Assembly (NCBI GenBank): GCA_019423745.1
Contig: JAHZAV010000071.1
Coordinates: 1 to 5,419, forward strand
Source of the DNA: Lachnospiraceae bacterium
GTDB taxonomy: Bacteria; Bacillota; Clostridia; Lachnospirales; Lachnospiraceae
Length of the DNA stretch: 5,419 bases
Direction of reading: 5' to 3'
Under the pieces are notes generated by a model. It saw only the letters and a list, made by a program, of their open reading frames with translations, made no database searches and was not told the origin of the DNA. This document shows positions 1-5,419 of this stretch, piece after piece. The translations under genes were made by a program, and so were the position numbers. Each line of letters starts with the position of its first letter. Within the stretch, counting starts at the first letter, position 1.

Positions 1-1
1 T

Positions 2-394
2 TTAGCGCTTGCTGAACTGCGGAGCGCGACGGGCAGCCTTGAGGCCGTACTTCTTACGCTCTTTCATACGTGGGTCACGTGTCAGATATCCTGCTTTTTT
101 CAGGATCGGTCTGTAATCAGCATCTGCTTCCAGAAGTGCTCTGGAGATTCCATGGCGGATTGCTCCTGCCTGTCCTGTGTAACCGCCACCCTTTACGTTA
201 ACAATTACATCAAATTTTCCTTCTGTCTCTGTCGCAACGAGCGGCTGACGAACGATAACTTTCAGTGTTTCCAGACCAAGATATTCATCGATATCTCTTT
301 TATTTATTGTAATCTTACCTGTTCCAGGTACTAAATATACTCTTGCGATTGATTTTTTTCTTCTTCCTGTTCCGTAGAATTTTCCGTTAGCCAT
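2..394 (-). CDS. rpsI: 30S ribosomal protein S9
   Basis: Structural protein of the small ribosomal subunit. Its extended basic C-terminal tail reaches the P-site tRNA in known ribosome structures. The product is 130 residues, the usual bacterial length, and complete: it starts MANGKFYGTGRRKKS, carries the S9 signature around residues 69-87 (GGGYTGQAGAIRHGISRAL), has the RDPRMKERKKYG segment at 106-117, and ends in the expected SKR. The stop codon lies at the window edge. The start is supported by an AAAGGAGG ribosome binding site at 405-412, about 10 nt upstream. It lies 28 nt downstream of rplM in the same direction, the conserved L13-S9 operon order, with no promoter or terminator visible in the gap, so it is expected to be co-transcribed with rplM. 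Nothing is unusual. Any terminator would lie outside the window. Confidence 0.98.
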   Translation of the reverse strand: MANGKFYGTGRRKKSIARVYLVPGTGKITINKRDIDEYLGLETLKVIVRQPLVATETEGKFDVIVNVKGGGYTGQAGAIRHGISRALLEADADYRPILKKAGYLTRDPRMKERKKYGLKAARRAPQFSKR

Positions 395-422
395 TTCTTA
401 ATATCCTCCTTTCGACCTCTGA

Positions 423-851
423 TTAAAATTTCAGTTCTTCTGGTTTCTGTGCCTGATGTGCATGCTCAGATCCAGCATATACATGAAGTTTCTTAATCAT
501 GCTTCTTCCTAAAGGTCCCTTTGGAAGCATTCCTTTTACAGCCAGCTCAATTACTTTTTCTGGTTTTTTATCCATCATCTCTGCCAATGTAGTCTCTTTC
601 ATTCCTCCTACATAATCAGAGTGATTATAATAAACTTTCTGAAGCATTTTCTTTCCAGTTACTTTAACATCTTTTGCATTGATTACGATTACGTAATCAC
701 CTGTATCGATATGCGGTGTAAATTCCGGTTTATTCTTTCCTCTTAAAACCTTAGCTACTTCTGATGCTAAACGTCCTAATGTATATTCTGCAGCGTCAAC
801 TACATACCATTTTCTTTCAATCTTGTCTGGACTAGCCATATAAGTTTTCAT
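423..851 (-). CDS. rplM: 50S ribosomal protein L13
   Basis: Large-subunit protein that binds 23S rRNA early in 50S assembly. From the chosen start the product is 142 residues, the normal bacterial length, beginning MKTYMASPDKIERKWYVVDA. Family landmarks are TLGRLASEVAKVLRGK (24-39), HIDTGDYVIVINA (47-59), the YYNHSDYVGGMKE block (74-86) and the signature AVKGMLPKGPLGRSMIKKLHVYAG (104-127). The reading frame extends nine codons further upstream to 878. The start at 851 is preferred because an AGGAGG site (859-864) sits 7 nt before it and because L13 homologues begin at this MKTYM. It is the first gene of the rplM-rpsI operon, behind a consensus promoter and a structured leader of about 110 nt. 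No anomaly is seen in the coding region. Confidence 0.97.
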   Translation of the reverse strand: MKTYMASPDKIERKWYVVDAAEYTLGRLASEVAKVLRGKNKPEFTPHIDTGDYVIVINAKDVKVTGKKMLQKVYYNHSDYVGGMKETTLAEMMDKKPEKVIELAVKGMLPKGPLGRSMIKKLHVYAGSEHAHQAQKPEELKF

Positions 852-962
852 TGGTTTACCTCCTATGAATCGTTGCATTAATATGCGTTTACTTATAGAT
901 ATTATATCGAAATCAGCCAGGTTCCGGGGCTTTGGTGCCTGCTGTTTCTCCTTTTGTCATAC
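852..962 (-). promoter_or_regulatory. 5' leader of rplM-rpsI, candidate L13-type leader
   Basis: This is the predicted untranslated leader between the promoter's expected transcription start (about 962) and the L13 start codon. Its clearest structure is a stem-loop at 914-944: CAGCAGG pairs with CCTGGCTG with one bulged G, closing a loop of about 16 nt that can form a further GGC/GCC pairing. A small GCAT/ATGC hairpin lies at 875-886, just before the ribosome binding site. Ribosomal operons of Firmicutes often carry such leaders, and an L13 leader family is known, in which the ribosomal protein is thought to bind its own mRNA. The position and size fit that idea, but identity with the known family was not tested. 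No U-run follows the main hairpin, so any control would more likely act on translation than by termination. Confidence 0.5.
859..864 (-). promoter_or_regulatory. Ribosome binding site of rplM
   Basis: A perfect AGGAGG on the minus strand, 7 nt upstream of the ATG at 849-851. It decides the start codon, because the longer in-frame ATG at 878 would place this site inside the coding region. Confidence 0.9.
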
Positions 963-968
963 TGCATT

Positions 969-997
969 ATTATATTATACGGTTCCTTGTGTGTCAA
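969..997 (-). promoter_or_regulatory. Sigma-A-type promoter of rplM-rpsI
   Basis: On the minus strand a perfect -35 box TTGACA (992-997) is followed, after a 17-bp spacer, by a perfect -10 box TATAAT (969-974). A second overlapping TATAAT lies at 974-979 with a 12-bp spacer, which is too short to be the main one. Expected transcription start is about position 962. A full match in both boxes with ideal spacing fits the high expression needed for ribosomal protein genes. Confidence 0.9.
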
Positions 998-1109
998 CCA
1001 TTTTTGCAGATTTTTTCCTTCATTTCTATAGAATATTATCCTCCAATTTCCATTAATGTAAGACCTTCTTTAAATTTCTGTTTTTCTATAAACATTGCGT
1101 TTATTGTCT
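998..1109. other. AT-rich divergent intergenic region
   Basis: This is the middle of the 351-nt gap between the divergent rplM and MATE genes. It holds no credible gene. It is rich in A/T runs that could act as upstream promoter elements for either direction. The only notable motif is a 10-bp palindrome, TTCTATAGAA, at 1024-1033. A nine-codon minus-strand ORF in this stretch has no properly spaced ribosome binding site and runs into the -35 box of the rplM promoter. Confidence 0.5.
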
Positions 1110-1138
1110 TGTCCTATTTTATATGGAAAGGGTATAAT
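1109..1138 (+). promoter_or_regulatory. Probable promoter of the MATE gene
   Basis: A perfect -10 box TATAAT (1133-1138) is preceded, after an 18-bp spacer, by TTGTCC (1109-1114), which matches 4 of 6 positions of the -35 consensus. Expected transcription start is about 1145, giving a 5' untranslated region of roughly 58 nt. It points away from the rplM promoter. No transcription factor gene is present nearby. Confidence 0.65.
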
Positions 1139-1202
1139 ATTTTCACATCCGGTTTTCATGATTTTGATTTCATGATGCGGGAATACTTTGGAGGAATTAC
1201 TT

Positions 1203-2606
1203 ATGAAAAAGAATATTGATCTTGTAAATGGGTCAGTGTTAAAATCTCTGACACAGCTTGCGCTTCCTATTATGGCTACTTCATTAATACAAACTGCCTA
1301 CAATCTTACTGATATGCTCTGGATTGGTCGGGTGGGCAGTAATGCCGTGGCTGCCGTAGGCGCTGCTGGTATGTATATGTGGCTCTCTAACGGTCTTGCC
1401 GCGCTTTCAAAAATGGGTGGACAGGTTAACACTGGCCACGCACTAGGCGCCGGACATTCTCAGGAAGCTGCCCGATACGGAGCTGCTGCCCTGCAGCTGT
1501 CCGCTGCTTTGGGTCTTATTTTCGGATTAATCTGCATCGTTTTTTCTAAATCCTTAATTGGTTTTTTCAATCTAACCAGTCCACTTGTCATTGAAGATGC
1601 ACGTATATACCTTAAAATCACTTGTGGATGTGTTATTTTTTCATTTTTAAATCAAACGCTTACTGGTATTTTTACCGCCGCCGGAAATAGCCGCTCATCT
1701 TTTATGGCTACTTTAACAGGACTTCTTATCAACATGTTGCTCGATCCAGTCCTTATTTTTGGACTCGGTCCTTTCCCCTCTTTGGGCGTCACAGGCGCTG
1801 CAATCGCCACTGTATTTGCACAGGCAACGGTTACGTTAATCTTTTTTATTTTTACACGAAAGGACAAGACCGTCTTCTGTTATATGAAGCCTCTTCATAT
1901 AACAGATAAACGCTACTTTAAATCTGTTGTTAAAATCGGATTTCCAACTTGTGTTCAAAATATGCTCTTCACTGGTATTTCCATGATTATCGCCCGTCTC
2001 GTAGCCGGATATGGAGATGCAGCTGTAGCAGTACAAAAGGTTGGTTCACAAATTGAATCTATCTCCTGGATGACCGCGGACGGATTTGCCGCCGCTGTCA
2101 ATTCCTTTCTTGCTCAAAACCATGGTGCCGGGAAATACAGCCGCATTCCAAAAGGGTATTATAGCGCTATGAAAGTAGTACTCGTATGGGGGCTTTTCTG
2201 TACACTCCTTTTAACTCTCTTTCCTGCTCCTGTATTCCGCCTATTTATCACAGAAGCAGATATACTACCAATGGGTGTTGATTATCTGATGATTCTGGGT
2301 GTATCTCAGCTTTTTATGAGCGTCGAAATCACGACTGCAGGAGCCTTTGCAGGACTTGGACAGACTTTACCTCCCTCCATTACCAGTATCGTTTTAACAG
2401 CTTTACGTATTCCACTTGCTATGGCTTTGATCCGCACTCCCCTCGGCCTTAATGGAATCTGGTGGAGCATCACTATTTCCAGTGTGCTCAAGGGCATCAT
2501 TTTATTTTTATGGTTCCGGCATCTCTTGTCTCGAAATAAAAAATATTTGCCCCCAAGGTCAGTACAAAGCAAACCAGAGAATGTATACAGAAACAATGAA
2601 ATGTAG
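1203..2606 (+). CDS. MATE family efflux transporter
   Basis: Polytopic membrane exporter of the multidrug and toxic compound extrusion family, which uses Na+ or H+ gradients to expel cationic drugs, metabolites or other small molecules. The product is 467 residues, usual for the family, with about 12 hydrophobic segments in two homologous halves joined by a basic cytoplasmic loop near residues 219-239. Family hallmarks in the N-terminal half are LALPIMATSLIQTAYNLTDMLWIGRVG (19-45), AAGNSR (159-164) and NMLLDPVLIFGLG (177-189). The C-terminal half has the matching FAGLGQT (382-388) followed by LTALRIPLA (398-406). Start: GGAGG at 1190-1194 lies 8 nt before the ATG. A TTG five codons earlier overlaps this site and is unlikely. 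The substrate cannot be told from sequence. The gene has its own promoter and is followed after 39 nt by the GH13 gene with no terminator between. A perfect 14-bp inverted repeat lies inside the coding region at 1876-1906. Confidence 0.95.
   Translation: MKKNIDLVNGSVLKSLTQLALPIMATSLIQTAYNLTDMLWIGRVGSNAVAAVGAAGMYMWLSNGLAALSKMGGQVNTGHALGAGHSQEAARYGAAALQLSAALGLIFGLICIVFSKSLIGFFNLTSPLVIEDARIYLKITCGCVIFSFLNQTLTGIFTAAGNSRSSFMATLTGLLINMLLDPVLIFGLGPFPSLGVTGAAIATVFAQATVTLIFFIFTRKDKTVFCYMKPLHITDKRYFKSVVKIGFPTCVQNMLFTGISMIIARLVAGYGDAAVAVQKVGSQIESISWMTADGFAAAVNSFLAQNHGAGKYSRIPKGYYSAMKVVLVWGLFCTLLLTLFPAPVFRLFITEADILPMGVDYLMILGVSQLFMSVEITTAGAFAGLGQTLPPSITSIVLTALRIPLAMALIRTPLGLNGIWWSITISSVLKGIILFLWFRHLLSRNKKYLPPRSVQSKPENVYRNNEM
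1876..1906. repeat. Perfect 14-bp inverted repeat inside the MATE gene
   Basis: The arms 1876-1889 (TCTGTTATATGAAG) and 1893-1906 (CTTCATATAACAGA) are exact reverse complements separated by only 3 nt (CCT). The DNA encodes roughly residues 225-235, in the cytoplasmic loop between the two halves of the transporter, so the protein would tolerate unusual sequence here. There is no T-run after it, so it is not a conventional terminator. Its function is unknown: it may be an mRNA hairpin within the message, a trace of a small insertion, or chance. Confidence 0.85.
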
Positions 2607-2632
2607 TAAAATAAAAAGCAAATAAATAAAGC

Positions 2633-2636
2633 GAGG
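2633..2636 (+). promoter_or_regulatory. Ribosome binding site of the GH13 gene
   Basis: A short GAGG motif. It lies only 3 nt before the first in-frame ATG (2640) but 9 nt before the second (2646). The normal 5-9 nt spacing favours the second ATG as the start. Confidence 0.6.
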
Positions 2637-2645
2637 TTAATGAGT

Positions 2646-3953
2646 ATGTGGGCTTACAACAGTATTTTTTATCAAATATATCCTATTGGTTTCTGCGGCG
2701 CTCCCGTGCACAATGACGGGGAATGTGTTCCGCGCATACGAAAGATTATGGAATGGAGTGAATATCTGGAACATCTGGGGGTAGACTCCATCTTACTGAA
2801 TCCTATTTTTGAATCTGACAATCACGGATATGACACCCGAGATTTCAAAACGATTGACTGTCGTCTGGGAACAAACGAGGATTTTGCTGACGTATGCCAG
2901 GATCTTCATGCACATCATGTAAAGATTGTTCTGGATGGTGTATTTAATCATGTGGGCAGAGGATTCTGGGCTTTTAAAGATGTTTGTGAAAAAAAGTGGG
3001 ATTCTCCTTATAAAGACTGGTTTTGCATCAATTTTGACGGAAACAGTTGCTACAATGACGGATTTTGGTATGAGGGATGGGAAGGCCATTTTGAGCTGGT
3101 AAAATTAAACTTGAAAAATCCTGCAGTTACAGACTATTTGTTGGAATGCGTAAAATTCTGGATTGATACCTTTGACATTGATGGCTTACGTCTGGATGTT
3201 GCCTATTGTCTGGATCCTGATTTTATGCGCCGGCTTCGCTCTTACACGCAGGAACTAAAAAAAGACTTTGTCCTGATCGGAGAAGTCCTTTTCGGCGACT
3301 ACAATCGAATTGTCAATGACGAGATGCTTCACAGCTGTACCAATTATGAATGTTACAAAGGAATCTACTCCAGTTTTAATTGCATGAATATGTTCGAGAT
3401 TGCTCATTCACTTCAGCGTCAATATGGTTCTGAACAATGGTGCCTGTATCGCGGCAAACATCTGATGACCTTTGTCGACAATCACGATGTTACCAGAATT
3501 GCAAGCATTCTCACAAATAAAAATCACCTGCCATTAACTTATGGCATTCTCCTTGGCATGCCAGGAATTCCCTGCATTTACTACGGAAGTGAATGGGGTA
3601 CACTGGGCGAAAAAGCTCCGGATAATGATTACGCACTTCGTCCATGTTTTGACTCCCCTGCTCCTAATGATCTTACTGAGTTGATTAAAAAATTAATTCA
3701 GATCCGTCAGCAAAGTGATGCCCTGTGCAACGGTTCTTATCGTAATGTAGTACTCACAAACCATCAGATCATTTTTGAACGTGCATCCGAAAAAGAGCGC
3801 ATGTTAGTAGCTATCAATGCCTCTGATAACGATTATACAGCATATCACGGCGATCTCCAGGGCACGGCAAAAGAACTCATACACGATACAACTGTGAGCC
3901 TTGATGGTAAACTGGATATGCCGGCCTATAGCATACAATATCTTGTAGTTTAG
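2646..3953 (+). CDS. GH13 alpha-amylase family glycosidase
   Basis: Cytoplasmic alpha-glucan-active hydrolase of glycoside hydrolase family 13, probably acting on maltodextrins, cyclodextrins or related alpha-glucosides. From the chosen start it is 435 residues with no signal peptide. All catalytic regions are present: region I DGVFNH (97-102), region II GLRLDVA with nucleophile D184, region III LIGEV with acid/base E213, and region IV FVDNHD with transition-state stabiliser D281. A LVKLN segment (151-155) sits where the neopullulanase/cyclomaltodextrinase subfamily has MPKLN, pointing to that group. Unlike classical members it lacks the N-terminal starch-binding (CBM34-like) domain and begins directly with the barrel (FYQIYPIGFCGAP). 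A short beta-sandwich-like C-terminal region follows. An ATG two codons upstream (2640) is possible but has poor ribosome-site spacing. It is probably co-transcribed with the MATE gene. Exact substrate and hydrolase-versus-transglycosylase preference are not readable. Confidence 0.93.
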   Translation: MWAYNSIFYQIYPIGFCGAPVHNDGECVPRIRKIMEWSEYLEHLGVDSILLNPIFESDNHGYDTRDFKTIDCRLGTNEDFADVCQDLHAHHVKIVLDGVFNHVGRGFWAFKDVCEKKWDSPYKDWFCINFDGNSCYNDGFWYEGWEGHFELVKLNLKNPAVTDYLLECVKFWIDTFDIDGLRLDVAYCLDPDFMRRLRSYTQELKKDFVLIGEVLFGDYNRIVNDEMLHSCTNYECYKGIYSSFNCMNMFEIAHSLQRQYGSEQWCLYRGKHLMTFVDNHDVTRIASILTNKNHLPLTYGILLGMPGIPCIYYGSEWGTLGEKAPDNDYALRPCFDSPAPNDLTELIKKLIQIRQQSDALCNGSYRNVVLTNHQIIFERASEKERMLVAINASDNDYTAYHGDLQGTAKELIHDTTVSLDGKLDMPAYSIQYLVV

Positions 3954-3996
3954 ACAAAATTATACAGGGTGTTTCACAAAAATACACACGGTATAT

Positions 3997-4045
3997 TGCA
4001 GATGGGGACGTAACACTTTTAAAGTTTGTTACGTCCCCATCTGCA
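3997..4045. repeat. Perfect 19-bp palindrome, REP-like element
   Basis: Arms 3997-4015 (TGCAGATGGGGACGTAACA) and 4027-4045 (its exact reverse complement) flank an 11-nt loop that itself contains the small palindrome CTTTTAAAG. It lies in the 104-nt gap between the GH13 and kinase genes. No T-run follows on either strand, so it is not a typical intrinsic terminator. The core GGGGACG...CGTCCCC resembles dispersed palindromic (REP-like or miniature transposon) repeats that I associate with clostridial genomes; this is recollection, not a search result. In RNA it would make a very stable hairpin ending one base before the kinase's ribosome binding region, so it could act as an RNase III processing or mRNA stabilising site, or as a partial terminator. 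Confidence 0.85.
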
Positions 4046-4057
4046 GGAAGGAGTTAT

Positions 4058-5002
4058 ATGAATAATCCTGCTTTTATTATTGCTGGTGCTGCTATTCTGG
4101 ATATTCTTGCACGCCCGGTGAACTCATCGGTCTTTCAGATCGGTTCTATACCTGCCGAAGGGATTACTATGCACACTGGCGGCGATGCTATGAATGAAGC
4201 CAAAGTTCTCTCTTCTCTTAACAATCCGGTTCGCCTTATTAGTAAGCTTGGTACAGACACTGCAGGTGACACAATAATGGCGGAATGTTCCCTTTCTCAC
4301 ATTGACACAAGTCATATCTGCCGTTCTGCAGATATTCCTACCAGTATCAATATCGTTTTAGTGGATGATATGGGAGAACGGCATTTTATTACTTCGCCGC
4401 AGGGGACTCTAAGGAACTTGTACCCCGATGATATTTCTGACAATGCTTTGGATGGTGGTGCATTTTTTTGTTTTGCCAGTATTTTTGTATCGCCTTCTTT
4501 TGATAATGGTGCTCTTGCAGATCTGTTTCGGCGAGTCAAGAGAAAGGGAATGACTTTGTGCGCTGATATGACAAAGTGTAAAAATAATGAGACTTTGTCT
4601 GACATGAAAGACTGTCTCTCTTTTGTGGATTATCTCTTTCCCAATTATGAGGAATCCGTTCTTCTTACCGGTAAAACTGATCTTGATGATATTGCAGATG
4701 CCTTTCTTCAATGCGGCGTCAGACACATAATTATTAAAAACGGTGCCCACGGCTGTTTTATCAAAACTAACAAAGAACGTTTTGAAATTCCCGCCTATGG
4801 AAAAGCCAGGTGTATTGACACAACTGGTGCCGGAGATACGTTTACCGCCTGCTTTCTTCATGCATTAGGCAAAGGACTTTCTCTTCCTGATTGTGGGCGT
4901 TTTGCAAATGCCGGTGCTTCCATTTGTATCGAAAAACTAGGCGCCTGCGGTGCAGGAAATGATGAAAAAGCGATTCTTAAAAGAGCAGGGCTTGAGGAAT
5001 AA
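4058..5002 (+). CDS. PfkB (ribokinase-like) family carbohydrate kinase
   Basis: ATP-dependent cytoplasmic kinase of the PfkB/ribokinase fold, which phosphorylates a sugar, sugar acid or nucleoside hydroxyl. It is 314 residues, typical for the family. It shows the N-terminal PfkB motif as GGDAMNEA (41-48), followed by the LISKLGTDTAGD stretch (60-71), an FPNYEE segment with the NxxE motif at N196-E199, IIIKNGAHGCF (224-234), and the C-terminal signature DTTGAGDTFTACFL (254-267) with catalytic base D260 in the anion-hole GAGD. The substrate is not evident: fructose, ribose, 2-keto-3-deoxygluconate and others are all handled by this fold. Start: the GGAAGGAG site at 4046-4053 lies 4 nt before the ATG, a close but workable spacing. 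It lies downstream of the GH13 gene in the same direction, separated by the palindrome, and ends in a strong terminator. A link to alpha-glucoside metabolism is inferred from position only. Confidence 0.93.
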   Translation: MNNPAFIIAGAAILDILARPVNSSVFQIGSIPAEGITMHTGGDAMNEAKVLSSLNNPVRLISKLGTDTAGDTIMAECSLSHIDTSHICRSADIPTSINIVLVDDMGERHFITSPQGTLRNLYPDDISDNALDGGAFFCFASIFVSPSFDNGALADLFRRVKRKGMTLCADMTKCKNNETLSDMKDCLSFVDYLFPNYEESVLLTGKTDLDDIADAFLQCGVRHIIIKNGAHGCFIKTNKERFEIPAYGKARCIDTTGAGDTFTACFLHALGKGLSLPDCGRFANAGASICIEKLGACGAGNDEKAILKRAGLEE

Positions 5003-5020
5003 TCCTCAGGCCCTGCTTTT
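4984..5020. terminator. Intrinsic terminator, probably bidirectional
   Basis: A GC-rich stem of 15 bp (4984-4998 with 5003-5017, one G-U pair) and a 4-nt loop (ATAA), followed by TTT on the plus strand. On the minus strand the same stem is followed by C then TTTT. It therefore can end both the kinase transcript and the convergent flavin reductase-like transcript. The kinase stop codon TAA (5000-5002) lies in the loop, so its last five codons form the left arm. Confidence 0.88.
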
Positions 5021-5025
5021 GATTT

Positions 5026-5419
5026 CTATTCTCTCACAAGCACTTTTTCGATTTCTGCCATATACATGACATGATAGTCTTTCTGTGGATACCACGTCTC
5101 CTGACTTTGCTGATCTGTAAAACATTCCGGAAGCATTTCCTGTACATAAAGCTTTCTGCACACAAAAATCATTTCAGCTTCTGAAACCGCTGCCACTTCT
5201 TTACTGTCTGTTTGAATGAAAAAAGGTTTCAGTCCGGCTGTCTCCCATTTATCCGCTACATCTTTTCCAGAAATAGAACCGCAGATTTTGAGCGCTTCTC
5301 TTTTTTCTTCCGGCAGGAAGGATAATGTAAACCGTTCATTCGCATCCGTAAATACTTTTGTATACTTGAGTTTCCGCAGAATTATCCTCATAAGACAAAT
5401 CTGCTGCGTTTATTATCCA
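5026..5419 (-). pseudogene. Flavin reductase-like protein, N-terminally broken fragment
   Basis: The readable frame (5026-5391, 121 residues from an ATG) matches the C-terminal two thirds of flavin reductase/flavoredoxin proteins, which bind FMN in a split-barrel fold and transfer electrons from NAD(P)H or partners. Recognisable segments are KYTKVFTDANERFTLSF (9-25), CGSISGKDVADKW (37-49), EAEMIFVCRKLYVQE (71-85) and WYPQKDYHVMYMAEIEKVLV (100-119). Family members are normally about 160-190 residues, with an N-terminal FMN-binding part including an SWGG-type motif. Here that part is missing. The ATG has no ribosome binding site, and two adjacent in-frame TAA stops lie at 5410-5415. The likely explanation is a frameshift or truncation near the window edge. 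Alternatives are a genuinely short protein or a sequencing error. The family call is firm; the pseudogene status is moderate because upstream sequence is unseen. It is convergent with the kinase and shares its terminator. Confidence 0.6.

Noticed and set aside
994..1024. Nine-codon minus-strand ORF upstream of the rplM promoter
   Set aside because: The nearest GGAGG is about 17 nt from its ATG, and its stop codon overlaps the -35 box, so it would not be on the rplM transcript.
932..1219. Plus-strand ORF of 95 codons across the divergent intergenic region
   Set aside because: It covers the rplM promoter and leader and the MATE promoter and ribosome binding site, has low-complexity hydrophobic composition, and no ribosome binding site of its own.
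3972..3997. Possible separate promoter for the kinase (TTTCAC with TATATT)
   Set aside because: The spacer is only about 14 bp and the -35 match is weak, so it is not supported as a promoter.
3997..4045. Palindrome as a conventional intrinsic terminator of the GH13 gene
   Set aside because: The stem is strong, but GGAAGG follows on the plus strand and no T-run follows on the minus strand.
4409..4861. Minus-strand ORF of 150 codons
   Set aside because: It is antisense to the well-supported PfkB kinase, resembles no family, and has no supporting start signals.

Overview
The window is low-GC, Clostridia-type DNA. The S9 and L13 protein sequences, AGGAGG-type ribosome binding sites and consensus sigma-A-like promoters point to Firmicutes, most likely Lachnospiraceae. 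This placement comes from protein style and signals only; no database search was run.

Layout: positions 2-851 (minus strand) hold the conserved ribosomal operon rplM-rpsI. A strong TTGACA/TATAAT promoter near 969-997 drives it through a leader of about 110 nt with a hairpin that may be an L13-type autoregulatory leader. Positions 852-1202 form a divergent control region that also carries the promoter of a plus-strand gene set: a MATE-family multidrug/solute exporter (1203-2606), a cytoplasmic GH13 alpha-glucan hydrolase (2646-3953) and, after a striking 19-bp perfect palindrome, a PfkB/ribokinase-family sugar kinase (4058-5002). This set ends in a strong intrinsic terminator that contains the kinase stop codon in its loop and can also serve the convergent gene. 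Positions 5026-5419 (minus strand) hold the C-terminal two thirds of a flavin reductase-like (flavoredoxin) protein. Its reading frame is interrupted by two adjacent stop codons close to the window edge, so it looks truncated or frameshifted.

How the genes may work together: the ribosomal genes are an independent housekeeping unit. The exporter and hydrolase are 39 nt apart with no terminator between them and are probably co-transcribed. The kinase follows in the same direction, but the palindrome may separate or process the transcript. Hydrolase plus kinase suggests intracellular handling of alpha-glucosides or maltodextrin-like compounds. The exporter's place in this set is unexplained. No complete novel system, CRISPR array, tRNA, rRNA or intact mobile element was found. 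The most interesting items are the palindrome at 3997-4045, the perfect hairpin inside the MATE gene, the unusual gene trio, and the broken flavin reductase.
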